From: Burkholderiaceae bacterium
Lineage (GTDB): Bacteria; Pseudomonadota; Gammaproteobacteria; Burkholderiales; Burkholderiaceae_D
NCBI GenBank assembly: GCA_018882935.1
Contig: VERA01000003.1
Location: forward strand, 1 to 64,000
Direction of reading: 5' to 3'
DNA length: 64,000 nt
Program-made: the position numbers and the translations under genes
Shown here: positions 1 to 9,595 of the stretch, one piece after another
Numbering within the stretch: the stretch's first letter is position 1
Layout: each line of letters starts with the position of its first letter
Notes under the pieces: generated by a model
The model's database searches: none
Told to the model about the DNA's origin: nothing
Seen by the model: only the letters and a program-made list of their open reading frames with translations

Positions 1-806
1 GTTATACCCAAGGCCCTGGCTTGGCCGGTGCGCTATTGGTGGGCGCTTCGGTCGCCAATGCACTCGGTCTTGCGCTGCAAAGGCCGGTTCTGGGTGTTCA
101 TCACCTTGAGGGACATTTACTGTCGCCGCTCTTGTCTGAGCAAGCACCTGAATTCCCGTTTGTTGCGCTGCTGGTATCCGGAGGCCACACGCAACTGATG
201 CGCGTCGAGGGTGTCGGCCAGTATCAGCTGCTTGGCGAAACACTCGATGATGCCGCAGGCGAAGCATTTGACAAATCAGCCAAGCTCCTCGGACTGGGCT
301 ACCCCGGCGGCCCCGCAATTTCGCGCCTGGCCGAATTTGGCGACCCTGAGGCCTATAAATTGCCACGCCCGATGCTGCATTCAAAAAATCTTGATTTCAG
401 CTTCTCCGGCTTGAAAACTGCGGTGCTTACGCTGGTCAAGCGACATCAAACGAATTTATGCGAGCAGGATAAAGCAAATATTGCGCGGGCTTTCGTCGAT
501 GCGATGGTCGAGGTGTTAAGCGCGAAGTGTCTCGCGGCCCTAAAACTGACTGGCCTGAAACAACTCGTGATAGCGGGTGGTGTTGGTGCAAATCAGCAGC
601 TGCGTCAAGCGCTCAATACGATCGCAGACCGGGAGCGATTTTCGGTGTGTTATCCAGCGCTGGCGTTATGTACTGATAACGGCGCCATGATTGCATTCGC
701 CGCCGCGCTGCGATTGAAAAATAATCTTGCAGCGGCTAATTACGACTACAGTTTCAATGTGCGGCCGCGTTGGCCGCTAACCGAGATTGAGACAGCACTG
801 AGATAA
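1..806 (+). CDS. tsaD: tRNA N6-threonylcarbamoyladenosine transferase TsaD, 5' end missing
   Basis: TsaD transfers the threonylcarbamoyl group to A37 of ANN-decoding tRNAs, working with TsaB, TsaE and TsaC in the cytoplasm. The reading frame is open from base 3 ([14 protein letters not shown]) to the TAA at 804-806, giving 267 residues. The family is about 337 long, so roughly 70 N-terminal residues lie before the window. Visible motifs are HHLEGH (metal ligands), [43 protein letters not shown] and CTDNGAMIA, all typical of the Kae1/TsaD ASKHA fold. TsaE is encoded about 3.3 kb further on. The gene converges with plsY. Confidence 0.97.
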   Translation, partial: YTQGPGLAGALLVGASVANALGLALQRPVLGVHHLEGHLLSPLLSEQAPEFPFVALLVSGGHTQLMRVEGVGQYQLLGETLDDAAGEAFDKSAKLLGLGYPGGPAISRLAEFGDPEAYKLPRPMLHSKNLDFSFSGLKTAVLTLVKRHQTNLCEQDKANIARAFVDAMVEVLSAKCLAALKLTGLKQLVIAGGVGANQQLRQALNTIADRERFSVCYPALALCTDNGAMIAFAAALRLKNNLAAANYDYSFNVRPRWPLTEIETALR

Positions 807-830
807 AGAACACCAAACCAAAAAAACCCG

Positions 831-858
831 CAGCATCAGCATCAGCATCAGCATCAGC
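831..858. repeat. hexamer tandem repeat between tsaD and plsY
   Basis: The hexamer CAGCAT is repeated four times and followed by CAGC in the 70-bp gap between the convergent tsaD and plsY genes. It lies outside both reading frames. Slipped-strand change in copy number is plausible, but no function is visible. Confidence 0.9.
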
Positions 859-876
859 GGTATTTGGCAATCTGCT

Positions 877-1485
877 CTAGGTCTTTGACTTACCTATCTT
901 GCTTTCTCTGCCACTGATAAGATTTCCGATATTGGTTTTGTGCCGCCAAATTAACAGTACGCTCATCACCAGAACTGCAAATCCAATGGTATTCAGACCA
1001 AACAGCAATGTGTAATAGAACGGCGCGAATAGCGCTGATACAAGGGCTGCCAGCGACGAATACCGAAATGCGTAGGCGATGACGATCCAGGTCACAAGGG
1101 TCGCTAGCCCCAGAACAGGATTCAGTCCCAGTAGAACACCGAGTGCCGTGGCCACTCCCTTTCCACCCTTGAACCGAAAATATACCGGCCACAGATGGCC
1201 AGCAAAAACAGCGACGGATATCAATGCGACACCTGCATCACCCAGACCGAGTTGCTCTTCGAAGTACACAGCCAGTGCCACTGGCACCACGCCTTTGAGG
1301 CAATCGCCAAGCAGCGTCAGCGCCGCAGCCACCTTATTGCCGGTTCTAAGCACATTGGTGGCGCCCGGGTTTCCCGAACCAAATGTACGCGGATCAGCCA
1401 GGCGAAACAGTTTGCTCACTACAATCGCAAACGATACTGAGCCGAGCAAATACGCCGCGACTGCAAAAAAAAGTAAGGTCAGCAT
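877..1485 (-). CDS. plsY: acyl-phosphate:glycerol-3-phosphate acyltransferase PlsY
   Basis: PlsY makes lysophosphatidic acid from acyl-phosphate and glycerol-3-phosphate at the inner membrane, the first step of phospholipid synthesis. The 202-residue protein is hydrophobic with about five to seven membrane segments. It carries the loop motifs GSGNPGATN (residues about 36-44) and FKGGKGVAT, which form the phosphate and substrate sites. A TTG two codons upstream (1491) is also in frame. I chose the ATG at 1485, which gives the usual MLTLLFF start. It converges with tsaD, as in many Burkholderiales. Confidence 0.96.
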   Translation of the reverse strand: MLTLLFFAVAAYLLGSVSFAIVVSKLFRLADPRTFGSGNPGATNVLRTGNKVAAALTLLGDCLKGVVPVALAVYFEEQLGLGDAGVALISVAVFAGHLWPVYFRFKGGKGVATALGVLLGLNPVLGLATLVTWIVIAYAFRYSSLAALVSALFAPFYYTLLFGLNTIGFAVLVMSVLLIWRHKTNIGNLISGRESKIGKSKT

Positions 1486-1513
1486 AATCAACTCATTTCA
1501 TCACTGACGCGCA

Positions 1514-2416
1514 TTATCCTCTGGGGTGATGCATCTGGTGAATTTTCTTAAGGCGCTCACGCGCCACATGGGTATAGATTTGCGTGGTAGAGATATCAGC
1601 ATGACCGAGCAGAAGCTGCACCACACGCAGATCTGCACCATGATTCAGCAAATGAGTTGCGAACGCATGTCGTAGCGTGTGCGGCGACAAGGGTGCGTTG
1701 ATACCAGCGCGCTGCGCATATTTTTTTATCAGCGTCCAAAACATCTGTCGTGTCATCGGACCCCCCAAGCTGGTCACAAACAACGCATCAGTTATTTTGC
1801 TGCCGAGAATACTGCCTCGCGCTGCTGACAAGTAGCGCTCTATCCAAGCACGCGCCTCTTCGCCAAAAGGTACCAATCGTGTCTTGCTGCCCTTGCCGGT
1901 CACCCGTATCACGCCCTCAGTCAGGCCCAGCTCCACGGTTTTCAACAGCACCAACTCCGACACCCGCAAACCACTGGCATACATCAGCTCCAGCATGGTT
2001 CGATCGCGCAACCCAAGCACGCTCGTAATATCCGGCGCCGCTAGCAAGGCCTCAACATGAGCCTCGGATAAGGTCTTGGGGAAGCGCGGTGCTTGCTTGG
2101 CAGAGCGTAACTTCAGGCAGGGATCGGCGGCCACACGACGCTCTCGCAGCGCGTGCTGATAGAAGCGCTTCAATACTGCCAAGCGACGATTGGCAGTGCT
2201 GGCCTTGGTATCGGCGTGGCGAAATGCAAAATACGCGCTCAGATCAGTATCTACCGCCTCATATAAATTTTTTCGACGCTGCTCATTTAACCAGGCAGCG
2301 AATAACTGCAAATCACGTTTGTAAGCTTCCAGGGTATTTTTTGATAGCCCGTCTTCCAGCCACAAGGCATCGCAGAAGGCGTCGATATCGGCTTGATCAG
2401 GAAGCTCAACGGCCAT
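1514..2416 (-). CDS. xerD: site-specific tyrosine recombinase XerD
   Basis: XerD acts with XerC at dif to resolve chromosome dimers at division. The 300-residue protein has an N-terminal SAM-like core-binding domain (about 8-95) and a C-terminal catalytic domain. The catalytic set is visible: Arg in ASGLRVSELVLL, Lys in GKGSKTRLVPF, HTLRH, LLGH, and the nucleophile Tyr in TTQIYTHV. No XerC is present in the window. Its ATG shares one base with the stop of ogt (TAATG), so it is probably coupled to ogt and queG upstream in the same leftward operon. Confidence 0.94.
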   Translation of the reverse strand: MAVELPDQADIDAFCDALWLEDGLSKNTLEAYKRDLQLFAAWLNEQRRKNLYEAVDTDLSAYFAFRHADTKASTANRRLAVLKRFYQHALRERRVAADPCLKLRSAKQAPRFPKTLSEAHVEALLAAPDITSVLGLRDRTMLELMYASGLRVSELVLLKTVELGLTEGVIRVTGKGSKTRLVPFGEEARAWIERYLSAARGSILGSKITDALFVTSLGGPMTRQMFWTLIKKYAQRAGINAPLSPHTLRHAFATHLLNHGADLRVVQLLLGHADISTTQIYTHVARERLKKIHQMHHPRG

Positions 2417-2898
2417 TAGCAGTAGCCCGGTACCTGCTCGTGCGACAGCAACCAGCGCTTGACCCCTTGATGAAAACCTCCATCATGACGTGCGAAGCCG
2501 CCGATACCATCAGCCGCGGTCACCCGATGGCAGGGAATAATCAGCGGGTACCAATTCGAGCCGCACGCCTGCCCTACTGCACGCGGCGCTGAACGGATAC
2601 GACGCGCGAGCTGCCCGTAGGTCAGCACATCGCCACGTGGAATCATGCAAATCTGTTGCCAGACCTTGCGCTGATGCGCTGTACCCACCTCTGGAAGCGG
2701 TAGCGTAAACGTAAAATCAGGATCTTTGAAATAAGCTCTCATTTGCGCCGCAATCTCGCGCGACAGCGCATCGCGCGGCGGACGCAACTCAACCTCAGCG
2801 GGCAAGTAGACCAGTTCGCGCAGCGTATCGTTCTCAACGCGTATGCCCATACGACCAAATGGTGCGGCTATCACCGCAGAGAATAGTTGCATTGTCAT
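2416..2898 (-). CDS. ogt: methylated-DNA-protein cysteine methyltransferase
   Basis: This suicide enzyme takes the alkyl group from O6-alkylguanine in DNA onto its own cysteine. The 160-residue protein is the usual Ogt length. The active-site motif IPCHRV places the acceptor Cys at residue 123. The helix-turn-helix region around QLARRIRSAPRAVGQACGSN supplies the arginine finger, and the C-terminal GGFARHDGGFHQGVKRWLL is typical. The start overlaps the end of queG by four bases (ATGA), and its stop overlaps the xerD start. No AraC-type Ada domain is fused. Confidence 0.95.
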   Translation of the reverse strand: MTMQLFSAVIAAPFGRMGIRVENDTLRELVYLPAEVELRPPRDALSREIAAQMRAYFKDPDFTFTLPLPEVGTAHQRKVWQQICMIPRGDVLTYGQLARRIRSAPRAVGQACGSNWYPLIIPCHRVTAADGIGGFARHDGGFHQGVKRWLLSHEQVPGYC

Positions 2899-4019
2899 TT
2901 TATTGACTCATCTACTGTACTTGCGTGCTGTGCCAAGGCCCAGGCCACATGTTCTCTCACCAATGCCGAAGGATGCGACTCCCGCGAGCGAAGCGCATGC
3001 ACAATAGCGACATCACCAGCCCGATGAACCGCTGCGTTTCCCAGTGCGACTGCAATGTTTCGCAGCCATCGCTGGTGGCCAATACGGCGCATGGGATTGC
3101 CCTCCAGCTTACGCTCGAAATCTTCCTCGCTCCATTCAAACAGCGCGATCAGGCTTGCGGTATCAAGCCCCTCTCTGACATCAAAATCCGGCAAGGCGCT
3201 GCGTTGCGCGAACTTATTCCACGGACAAATCAGCTGGCAGTCATCGCAACCATAAATACGGTTTCCCATGAGCGGACGTAATTCCAGCGGAATACTATCT
3301 TTCAACTCGATGGTCAGGTAAGAAATACAGCGTCGTGCATCAAGACGGTAAGGCGCAACAATCGCCTGGGTCGGGCAGATATCGATACAGGCTGCGCACT
3401 CGCCGCAGTGCGATGACACGGGCTGATCAACGGGTAGCGGCAGGTCGGTATAGATCTCGCCTAAAAAAAACATCGACCCCGCATCTCGATTAAGAAGCAA
3501 GGTATGTTTACCGCGCCAGCCGAGACCCGCTTTTTGCGCTAACTCGACCTCCATCACCGGCGCTGAATCGGTAAACACGCGGTAACCGATTGGCCCTGCA
3601 GCATCAGCGATGTAGTCGACCAGTCGCTGTAATCGTGAGCGCAGTACTTTGTGATAATCCCGACCACGAGCATATACCGAGATCACCGCTGAGTGCGGAT
3701 CAGTGAGTCGTTGCTGCTCGCGGTCGCGCCAATCATCAGCACTTTCAGCGGGAAGATAATCCATTCGCGCGCTGATGACGCGCACTGTGCCAGGAACCAG
3801 CTGCTCCGGATGCGAACGTTTACTGCCGTGCGCCGCCATGAACGTCATTTGCCCATGAAATCCAGCCGCTAGCCACTGCTGCAGATAATCGCTGGCAGCA
3901 CCTAAATCGATATCTGTTACGCCTACCTCGGAAAAACCAAGCGATCGCCCCCATGCTTTGATCTGGGCGGCCAGCGCAGCAAGTTGTTCGGGCGTTTGAG
4001 GCATGGTGACGGTTATCAT
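2895..4019 (-). CDS. queG: epoxyqueuosine reductase QueG
   Basis: QueG is the cobalamin- and Fe-S-dependent enzyme that reduces epoxyqueuosine to queuosine in tRNA, the last step of the pathway that uses QueA and Tgt (both encoded near 45-47 kb here). Two 4Fe-4S sets are visible: CGECAACIDICP and CDDCQLICP. The catalytic region DSAPVMEVELAQKAGLGWRGK and the C-terminal HEAT-like tail are present. The frame continues to a TTG at 4067. I prefer the ATG at 4019 (374 residues), or the ATG at 4004, because the longer form would overlap the divergent tsaE start. Confidence 0.95.
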   Translation of the reverse strand: MITVTMPQTPEQLAALAAQIKAWGRSLGFSEVGVTDIDLGAASDYLQQWLAAGFHGQMTFMAAHGSKRSHPEQLVPGTVRVISARMDYLPAESADDWRDREQQRLTDPHSAVISVYARGRDYHKVLRSRLQRLVDYIADAAGPIGYRVFTDSAPVMEVELAQKAGLGWRGKHTLLLNRDAGSMFFLGEIYTDLPLPVDQPVSSHCGECAACIDICPTQAIVAPYRLDARRCISYLTIELKDSIPLELRPLMGNRIYGCDDCQLICPWNKFAQRSALPDFDVREGLDTASLIALFEWSEEDFERKLEGNPMRRIGHQRWLRNIAVALGNAAVHRAGDVAIVHALRSRESHPSALVREHVAWALAQHASTVDESIK

Positions 4020-4058
4020 TAGCGGCTGCGCTACGCCTGCGCGCTTGCATTTTAGTTT

Positions 4059-4544
4059 ATGCACCAACGAAAAGACTTTCTTGAAGATGAGTCAGCCACC
4101 GAACGCTTGGGTGCGGCGATTGGCCGTGTGCTGCGCCCGGGACTGAAACTGTATCTGCACGGCGACCTCGGCACTGGCAAGACTTTTCTCACTCGCGCCA
4201 TCTTGCGCGCCACCGGCCATACGGGTCGTGTCAAAAGTCCAACCTATACCTTACTCGAACCTTATACCCTAACGCTACAAGGCCACACCGTCGAGCTATG
4301 TCATTTCGATCTTTATCGTCTTAGTCAGCCGCATGAATTCATCGAGGCAGGATTTCGGGATTATTTCGCTGACGACAAAATCTGCATTGTTGAATGGCCG
4401 GAGCAGGCCGCTAATCTGCTGCCGGAGGCAGATATCGATGTTTTTCTCGCTGCAGAACATGATGGGCGTACGGTAGAATTGCGCGCACGTTCCGAACTGG
4501 GCGCCACATGTCTGGAAAATCTGTACCCAAGTCCGAATCCCTAG
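4059..4544 (+). CDS. tsaE: tRNA threonylcarbamoyladenosine synthesis ATPase TsaE
   Basis: TsaE is the P-loop ATPase that resets the TsaB-TsaD-TsaE complex during t6A37 formation. The 161-residue protein has Walker A GDLGTGKT at residues 35-42, the family motif VKSPTYTLLEPY, HFDLYRL and the CIVEWPEQ segment. The gene is divergent from queG and its last 37 bases overlap the start of amiC in another frame. The tsaE-amiC-mutL-miaA order is common in proteobacteria. Confidence 0.96.
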   Translation: MHQRKDFLEDESATERLGAAIGRVLRPGLKLYLHGDLGTGKTFLTRAILRATGHTGRVKSPTYTLLEPYTLTLQGHTVELCHFDLYRLSQPHEFIEAGFRDYFADDKICIVEWPEQAANLLPEADIDVFLAAEHDGRTVELRARSELGATCLENLYPSPNP

Positions 4545-5800
4545 AACACTCCGCGCGTCGTATCGTTCTTCAATCCGGCGCCACCCTGCTGCTGTCACTG
4601 CTTCCTGTTCGTTTTGTCAACGCTGCACAGATTGCTGCGGTTCGGGTGTGGCCCGCGAGTGACTACACGCGCGTCACACTGGAAACTGATAGCAAGCTGC
4701 AGTCATCGCATTTTCTGGTCGCTGATCCAAACCGTTTGGTGGTTGATATCGAAGGAGTTGAACTCGATACCAAGTTAAAGAGCCTGGTGGCTAAGATACA
4801 ACCGAATGACCCCTATATTGCGCAGGTACGCATCGGGCAAAACCGTCCCGGCGTTGTCCGGATGGTGTTCGATCTGAAAGCTGATATCCAGCCACAGGTA
4901 TTTACGCTGGCACCCGTAGGCAGCTACCGGCACCGTTTAGTATTTGATTTATACCCGGCGAAGCCGATTGATCCGATTGCCGAGCTACTCAAGCGGCCGC
5001 GCCCTGCGCCACTACCCGAGGTACCGACACCGGAGAGTACTGCGCCAACCGCGAAAGCTGACGCACCGTCGGAATCTCCAACTGCTATTACGCGCATGAT
5101 CACGATCGCGCTTGACCCTGGCCATGGCGGCGAAGATCCGGGAGCAGTTGGGCGTGGCGGCAATTTCGAGAAAAACGTCGTGCTCTCAATTGCTCACAGA
5201 CTTAAAGCACGACTTGAGCAGCAAGCGAATGTACGTGTCATGCTGACGCGTGATGGCGATTATTTTGTCCCGCTTCCTGTGCGAGTACAAAAAGCGCGCA
5301 AGGTACAGGCTGATTTATTCGTTTCAATTCACGCTGATGCCTTCATCGAGCCTACAGCACGCGGATCATCTGTTTTCGCACTATCAGAAAAAGGTGCAAG
5401 TTCAACCGCCGCAAGGTGGTTGGCGAATAAAGAAAATGCCGCCGACTTGGTCGGGGGTGTCAATATCAGCAATAAAAACCAGCAACTCGCCAGTGTCTTG
5501 CTTGATTTGTCGACGACGGCGCAAATCAACGACAGCTTGAAACTGGCGAAACATGTACTCGGTGAAATCGGCTCGATCAATCGCCTTCACAAGCCGCAGG
5601 TGGAGCAGGCCGGCTTTGCCGTGCTAAAAGCGCCCGATATTCCAAGCATTCTGGTTGAGACCGCGTTCATCTCGAATCCGGAAGAAGAAGCCAAACTCAC
5701 CGACGAGCGTTACCAAGACCAAATGGCGGAGGCGCTTGCGCGCGGCATACGCAAATACCTGCATAAACACCCGACCCTGAATCGTGGTCGGATGACCTGA
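4508..5800 (+). CDS. amiC: N-acetylmuramoyl-L-alanine amidase (AmiC type)
   Basis: This periplasmic amidase splits septal peptidoglycan during daughter-cell separation. The 430 residues begin with a twin-arginine-like signal (SARRIVLQ, Arg17-Arg18, then a hydrophobic run to about residue 39), as in E. coli AmiC. An AMIN domain follows (about 42-140), then a Pro/Ala-rich linker (150-195) and an Amidase_3 zinc domain (about 197-425). Catalytic motifs are ALDPGHGGEDPGAVG (zinc His), SIHADAF and VETAFISNPEEE (zinc Glu). The start codon lies inside tsaE, so the two are probably coupled. EnvC/NlpD-type activators are not in the window. Confidence 0.95.
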   Translation: MSGKSVPKSESLEHSARRIVLQSGATLLLSLLPVRFVNAAQIAAVRVWPASDYTRVTLETDSKLQSSHFLVADPNRLVVDIEGVELDTKLKSLVAKIQPNDPYIAQVRIGQNRPGVVRMVFDLKADIQPQVFTLAPVGSYRHRLVFDLYPAKPIDPIAELLKRPRPAPLPEVPTPESTAPTAKADAPSESPTAITRMITIALDPGHGGEDPGAVGRGGNFEKNVVLSIAHRLKARLEQQANVRVMLTRDGDYFVPLPVRVQKARKVQADLFVSIHADAFIEPTARGSSVFALSEKGASSTAARWLANKENAADLVGGVNISNKNQQLASVLLDLSTTAQINDSLKLAKHVLGEIGSINRLHKPQVEQAGFAVLKAPDIPSILVETAFISNPEEEAKLTDERYQDQMAEALARGIRKYLHKHPTLNRGRMT

Positions 5801-5813
5801 TCAAGCAAGTGAA

Positions 5814-6473
5814 TCAGTGTTCGTTTGGTTGGCGCTGCGTACGGCTACGAACGAACCGAATAATCGCTGCCAGCGCCACCGGGCCCGCTGCCGCCGCAAC
5901 CCCAATTAACACAATCGTATTGAGGTGATCGCGAATGATCGGGATATTTCCGAAAAAATAGCCCGCCATCACCAAGCCAATCACCCACAGCAGCGCGCCA
6001 ACTACATTAAATATTTGGAAGCGTCCGAGCCCCATATCAGATACACCAGCAACAAACGGCGCAAATGTACGGATAACCGGCAACCAGCGCGCGAGAATAA
6101 TGGTCTTGCCGCCGTGCCGTTCAAAAAAAGCGTGGGTTTTTTCTAGTGCCTGGCGATCGATCCAGCGGTAATCCCGGGTGAATACCCGCTGCCCAAGAGC
6201 GCGGCCAATCAGGTAGTTGAGGGTATTACCGGTAATAGCTGCCGTAATCAACAACGCCATCAACAGCGGCGCACTCATCAAGCCGTTTGCGCAAAATGCG
6301 CCTGCAATGAACAGCAGCGTATCTCCAGGCAGAAAAGGAAAAACGACTAAGCCCGTCTCGGCAAATACAATCGCAAACAACAGCACATAGACCAGCGCGC
6401 CGTACTGCTCGAGCATTAAGCCGAGCGCTTTATCAATATGCAGGATCAGGCCCAGCAATTCGGTCAATTCCAT
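5814..6473 (-). CDS. DedA family inner-membrane protein
   Basis: A 219-residue polytopic membrane protein of the DedA/SNARE-associated family. Some members carry undecaprenyl-phosphate or other lipid phosphates across the membrane, but the substrate of this one is unknown. Family marks are ETGLVVFPFLPGDTLLFIAGA near residues 40-62 and the re-entrant loop with RWLPVIRTFAPFVAGVSDM (about 128-147). About four to five hydrophobic helices are visible. It ends 13 bp from the end of amiC (convergent), and its promoter shares a 99-bp gap with mutL. Confidence 0.93.
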   Translation of the reverse strand: MELTELLGLILHIDKALGLMLEQYGALVYVLLFAIVFAETGLVVFPFLPGDTLLFIAGAFCANGLMSAPLLMALLITAAITGNTLNYLIGRALGQRVFTRDYRWIDRQALEKTHAFFERHGGKTIILARWLPVIRTFAPFVAGVSDMGLGRFQIFNVVGALLWVIGLVMAGYFFGNIPIIRDHLNTIVLIGVAAAAGPVALAAIIRFVRSRTQRQPNEH

Positions 6474-6560
6474 AACCTAATACGCTCGTATTCGCAAAAG
6501 GCCACGATGATACACGGCCCATGCATCTTGCCCTGCTAAAAAGCCTGATTTTTCCCTCGG

Positions 6561-6566
6561 TATAAT
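6561..6566 (+). promoter_or_regulatory. perfect -10 hexamer just before mutL
   Basis: TATAAT ends six bases before the mutL ATG. No good -35 is seen at 16-18 bp spacing. If used, the transcript would begin almost at the start codon. It may be chance. Confidence 0.3.
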
Positions 6567-6572
6567 CGCGCT

Positions 6573-8387
6573 ATGCCCAATCCGATCGAGGCGGCGCGCG
6601 TGATCCGCCTGCTCCCAGACCAACTTATCTCGCAAATTGCCGCGGGTGAGGTGATTGAGCGCCCATCCGCAGTCGTCAAAGAGTTGCTGGAAAACGCGAT
6701 TGATGCTGGCGCAACGCAAATTTCAATACGACTCGAGGCAGGAGGCGTCAAGCGTATCGCGATTACCGATAACGGCTCCGGCATACCGCATGAGCAAATG
6801 GCGTTAGCGCTGACACGACACGCCACTTCAAAAATCGCTGATCTGCATGACCTGGAAAATGTCGCCACGCTCGGGTTTCGTGGTGAAGCCTTGGCATCGA
6901 TTGCCTCGGTGGCACAGCTAACCATTACCTCACGCACGCGCGACGCCGCCCATGCCTGGCAGGTACAAGGGCATGACCCAAGCGCGGCCAGCCCGGCCTC
7001 GGGCGCGCTCGGAACGATGGTGGATGTACAAGACCTTTATTTCAATACCCCGGCGCGGCGCAAATTTTTAAAATCCGAGCAAACCGAGTACGGCCACTGT
7101 CTCGATATTGTGAAACGCATTGCGCTGGCACGACCTGACTTGAATTTTTCTGTGACGCACAACGGAAAAACTACTGAATACTGGCAACAGAGTACGCTGT
7201 CTGAGCGAAGCGCAGAAATATTAGGCGATACATTTGCTCAGGCTCGCTTATCACTTGAAGCCAGCGCTGGTCCGGTCAGTCTATTCGGTCTGATCGGCTT
7301 GCCGACCGCCGCCCGAGGCCGGGCTGATGCGCAGTATTTTTACGTCAATGGCCGCTTCGTTCGCGATAAATTACTGACCCATGCGGTCAGATCTGCGTAC
7401 CAGGATGTGCTTCACGGTGATCGCTATCCGGCTTATGTGCTTCAGCTACAACTCGACCCGTCGCTGGTTGACGTGAATGTGCATCCTTCCAAAATTGAAG
7501 TCCGTTTTCGTGACAGCCGTGCGGTACATCAGTTTGTATTTCATGCGGTCAGTCGATCGCTGGCGACTACTGCACCGGGTGCCGACGATACCGTCGCCGC
7601 CAGCGAACCCACGCGAGTATCGCCCTTTGCTATTCCGTGGGGTAGGCAAACGATGCGTCAACCATCGCTGGGCGTGGCACAGCCTTTGGCGCGCTACGGC
7701 GATATGTTTGCAGAAACCTTGCAGGCAGCCCAAGCGAGTACCTCTGCAGGTTCTAGCTTTAGCGTCAACCCCGGCAGCGTTGGCGAGAGCGGCGATGACG
7801 ACACGCACCCACTCGGGTTTGCACTGGCGCAGCTACATGGCATTTATGTATTGGCGCAAAACCGTAGCGGCCTGGTATTGGTTGATATGCATGCGGCTCA
7901 TGAGCGCATCCTCTATGAGCAGTTCAAGCAAGCACTTGAGACGCAATCGGTAACACTGCAGTCGCTGCTGATACCTGTCAGCTTTCACGCCGATGCAGTT
8001 GAAGTCGGTACGGCAGAAGAGTATCGGGAAACGCTACACAGCCTCGGTTTCGATATTGCCGTGATGTCGCCTACTACCCTGGCTGTACGCGCAATACCTG
8101 CCTTACTGAAGAATGCCGATGCACAATCACTAGCGCGCGATTTGTTGCGCGATCTGCGGGAGTTTGGTGGCTCTGAGGTACTCACAGAGCGCCGTAATGA
8201 ATTACTGGGTACGCTCGCATGCCACACGGCGGTTCGCGCAAATCGTGCGCTGACGATCCCCGAAATGAATGCGTTGTTACGCCAAATGGAAGCGACTGAG
8301 CGGGCAGACCAGTGTAACCATGGCCGTCCTACCTGGGTGCAGTTGGCGATTCAAGATCTTGATCGTCTTTTTTTGCGCGGGCAGTAA
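6573..8387 (+). CDS. mutL: DNA mismatch repair protein MutL, endonuclease type
   Basis: MutL links MutS mismatch recognition to strand removal. The 604 residues show the GHKL ATPase: ELLENAIDAGAT, DNGSGI, RHATSKI and GFRGEALASI (about 34-110). A variable linker spans about 340-410 and a C-terminal dimer domain follows. The latter contains DMHAAHERILYE at residues 438-449, which fits the DQHA(X)2E(X)4E metal-binding endonuclease motif with M for Q, as in Neisseria MutL. E. coli MutL lacks it and depends on MutH. The gene is followed two bases later by the transporter gene and then miaA. Confidence 0.97.
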   Translation: MPNPIEAARVIRLLPDQLISQIAAGEVIERPSAVVKELLENAIDAGATQISIRLEAGGVKRIAITDNGSGIPHEQMALALTRHATSKIADLHDLENVATLGFRGEALASIASVAQLTITSRTRDAAHAWQVQGHDPSAASPASGALGTMVDVQDLYFNTPARRKFLKSEQTEYGHCLDIVKRIALARPDLNFSVTHNGKTTEYWQQSTLSERSAEILGDTFAQARLSLEASAGPVSLFGLIGLPTAARGRADAQYFYVNGRFVRDKLLTHAVRSAYQDVLHGDRYPAYVLQLQLDPSLVDVNVHPSKIEVRFRDSRAVHQFVFHAVSRSLATTAPGADDTVAASEPTRVSPFAIPWGRQTMRQPSLGVAQPLARYGDMFAETLQAAQASTSAGSSFSVNPGSVGESGDDDTHPLGFALAQLHGIYVLAQNRSGLVLVDMHAAHERILYEQFKQALETQSVTLQSLLIPVSFHADAVEVGTAEEYRETLHSLGFDIAVMSPTTLAVRAIPALLKNADAQSLARDLLRDLREFGGSEVLTERRNELLGTLACHTAVRANRALTIPEMNALLRQMEATERADQCNHGRPTWVQLAIQDLDRLFLRGQ

Positions 8388-8389
8388 GC

Positions 8390-9595
8390 ATGCCCATATC
8401 GCCGCTGCCGCAGTTTGCGCAGGCTCCCTTGCTGCTGCTGATCACCGCACTAATGATGATGCAGCCGCTATCCACCGATCTTTATCTGGCGTCTTTGCCG
8501 AGTTTGGTCAGTGGCTTCGGTGTACCCGTAGCTACCGTTCAGCTGACGCTCAGCTTGTTCGTGATCGGTTTTGGTTCTGCCCAACTCATCATCGGGCCAC
8601 TCTCTGATCGTTTTGGTCGTCGTCCTGTGCTGCTGGCGGGTTTGTCGATCTACGTAGCGGCAAGCGCGCTGTGTGGCTTGGCGCAATCCATCGAGCTTCT
8701 GATCATGGCTCGCTTTCTGCAGGCGCTAGGCTGCTGCGCGGCGGTAATGATTGCTCGCGCGATTGTTCGTGATGCCTACGCACCTGAAGATAGCGCCAGG
8801 CTACTGGCGCGCGCCAGCACTTGGATCTCACTCGCGCCGATTATCGGGCCAATTCTCGGTGCCTATTTGCAGGTGGCATTCGGCTGGCGTGCTGCATTTG
8901 TCGCACTCGGCATTTTTTCAGCCTGCGTGATGGCGGCCTGCGTTTACGCACTGCCAGAGACCAACCAACATAAAAATCCGAAAGCCACCCAGATCAACGG
9001 CATTATCGAGAATTATCGACTTGTACTCGGTGCCCGTGAGTTCTGGCTGAATGTAATGCCGGGCGCCTTATCTTATTGCGGAATTTTTATTTTCATTTCT
9101 GGCTCAAGTTTTGTGCTGATCGAAATCCTTGGTGTACCCACGCAATGGTTCGGTTACTGCTTCGGCATGGGCGTTGCAGGTTATATGAGCGGTACATTAG
9201 TATGTCGCCGCCTACTCAAAACCATCAGCGGCAAGCAAGCACTTCGTATTGGTACGATATGCTCGTTGAGCGCAGGCATATTCTTTTTAATCGCAACCCT
9301 TCTCGGCTGGTGGCACTGGTCAGTCGTCGTGTTGGCAATGTTTTTATCCATGGCTTCACACGGTATTAATTTTCCTGTGTCGCAGGCAGGTTCAGTAGCG
9401 CCATTCGCAAAACAGGCTGGCACCGCTGCTGGCTTGATGGGTGCGGTGATGATGGCATTTGCCTTTGTGAGTGGCAGCATCGTTGGGGCGACCCACAATG
9501 GCACGCTGTATCCGCTGGCAATTATTTCTGCGGTATTGGGCGCGCTCAATTTTCTTTCTGTGCGGCTGATTGACAGAGGTAGCGTTACGCAATGA
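8390..9595 (+). CDS. MFS multidrug transporter, Bcr/CflA family
   Basis: A 401-residue major-facilitator protein with about twelve membrane helices. The N-terminal [18 protein letters not shown] and the loop 2-3 motif [17 protein letters not shown] are characteristic of the Bcr/CflA drug:proton antiporter group. The motif [15 protein letters not shown] in helix 5 is the antiporter signature. Family members export bicyclomycin, chloramphenicol, sulfonamides or cysteine; the substrate here is not knowable from sequence. It lies between mutL (2-bp gap) and miaA (ATGA overlap), so it is expressed with repair and tRNA-modification genes without an obvious shared task. Confidence 0.92.
   Translation: MPISPLPQFAQAPLLLLITALMMMQPLSTDLYLASLPSLVSGFGVPVATVQLTLSLFVIGFGSAQLIIGPLSDRFGRRPVLLAGLSIYVAASALCGLAQSIELLIMARFLQALGCCAAVMIARAIVRDAYAPEDSARLLARASTWISLAPIIGPILGAYLQVAFGWRAAFVALGIFSACVMAACVYALPETNQHKNPKATQINGIIENYRLVLGAREFWLNVMPGALSYCGIFIFISGSSFVLIEILGVPTQWFGYCFGMGVAGYMSGTLVCRRLLKTISGKQALRIGTICSLSAGIFFLIATLLGWWHWSVVVLAMFLSMASHGINFPVSQAGSVAPFAKQAGTAAGLMGAVMMAFAFVSGSIVGATHNGTLYPLAIISAVLGALNFLSVRLIDRGSVTQ

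Noticed and set aside
1079..1507. 142-codon plus-strand frame opposite plsY
   Set aside because: Antisense to plsY, whose membrane motifs are unmistakable; no ribosome site.
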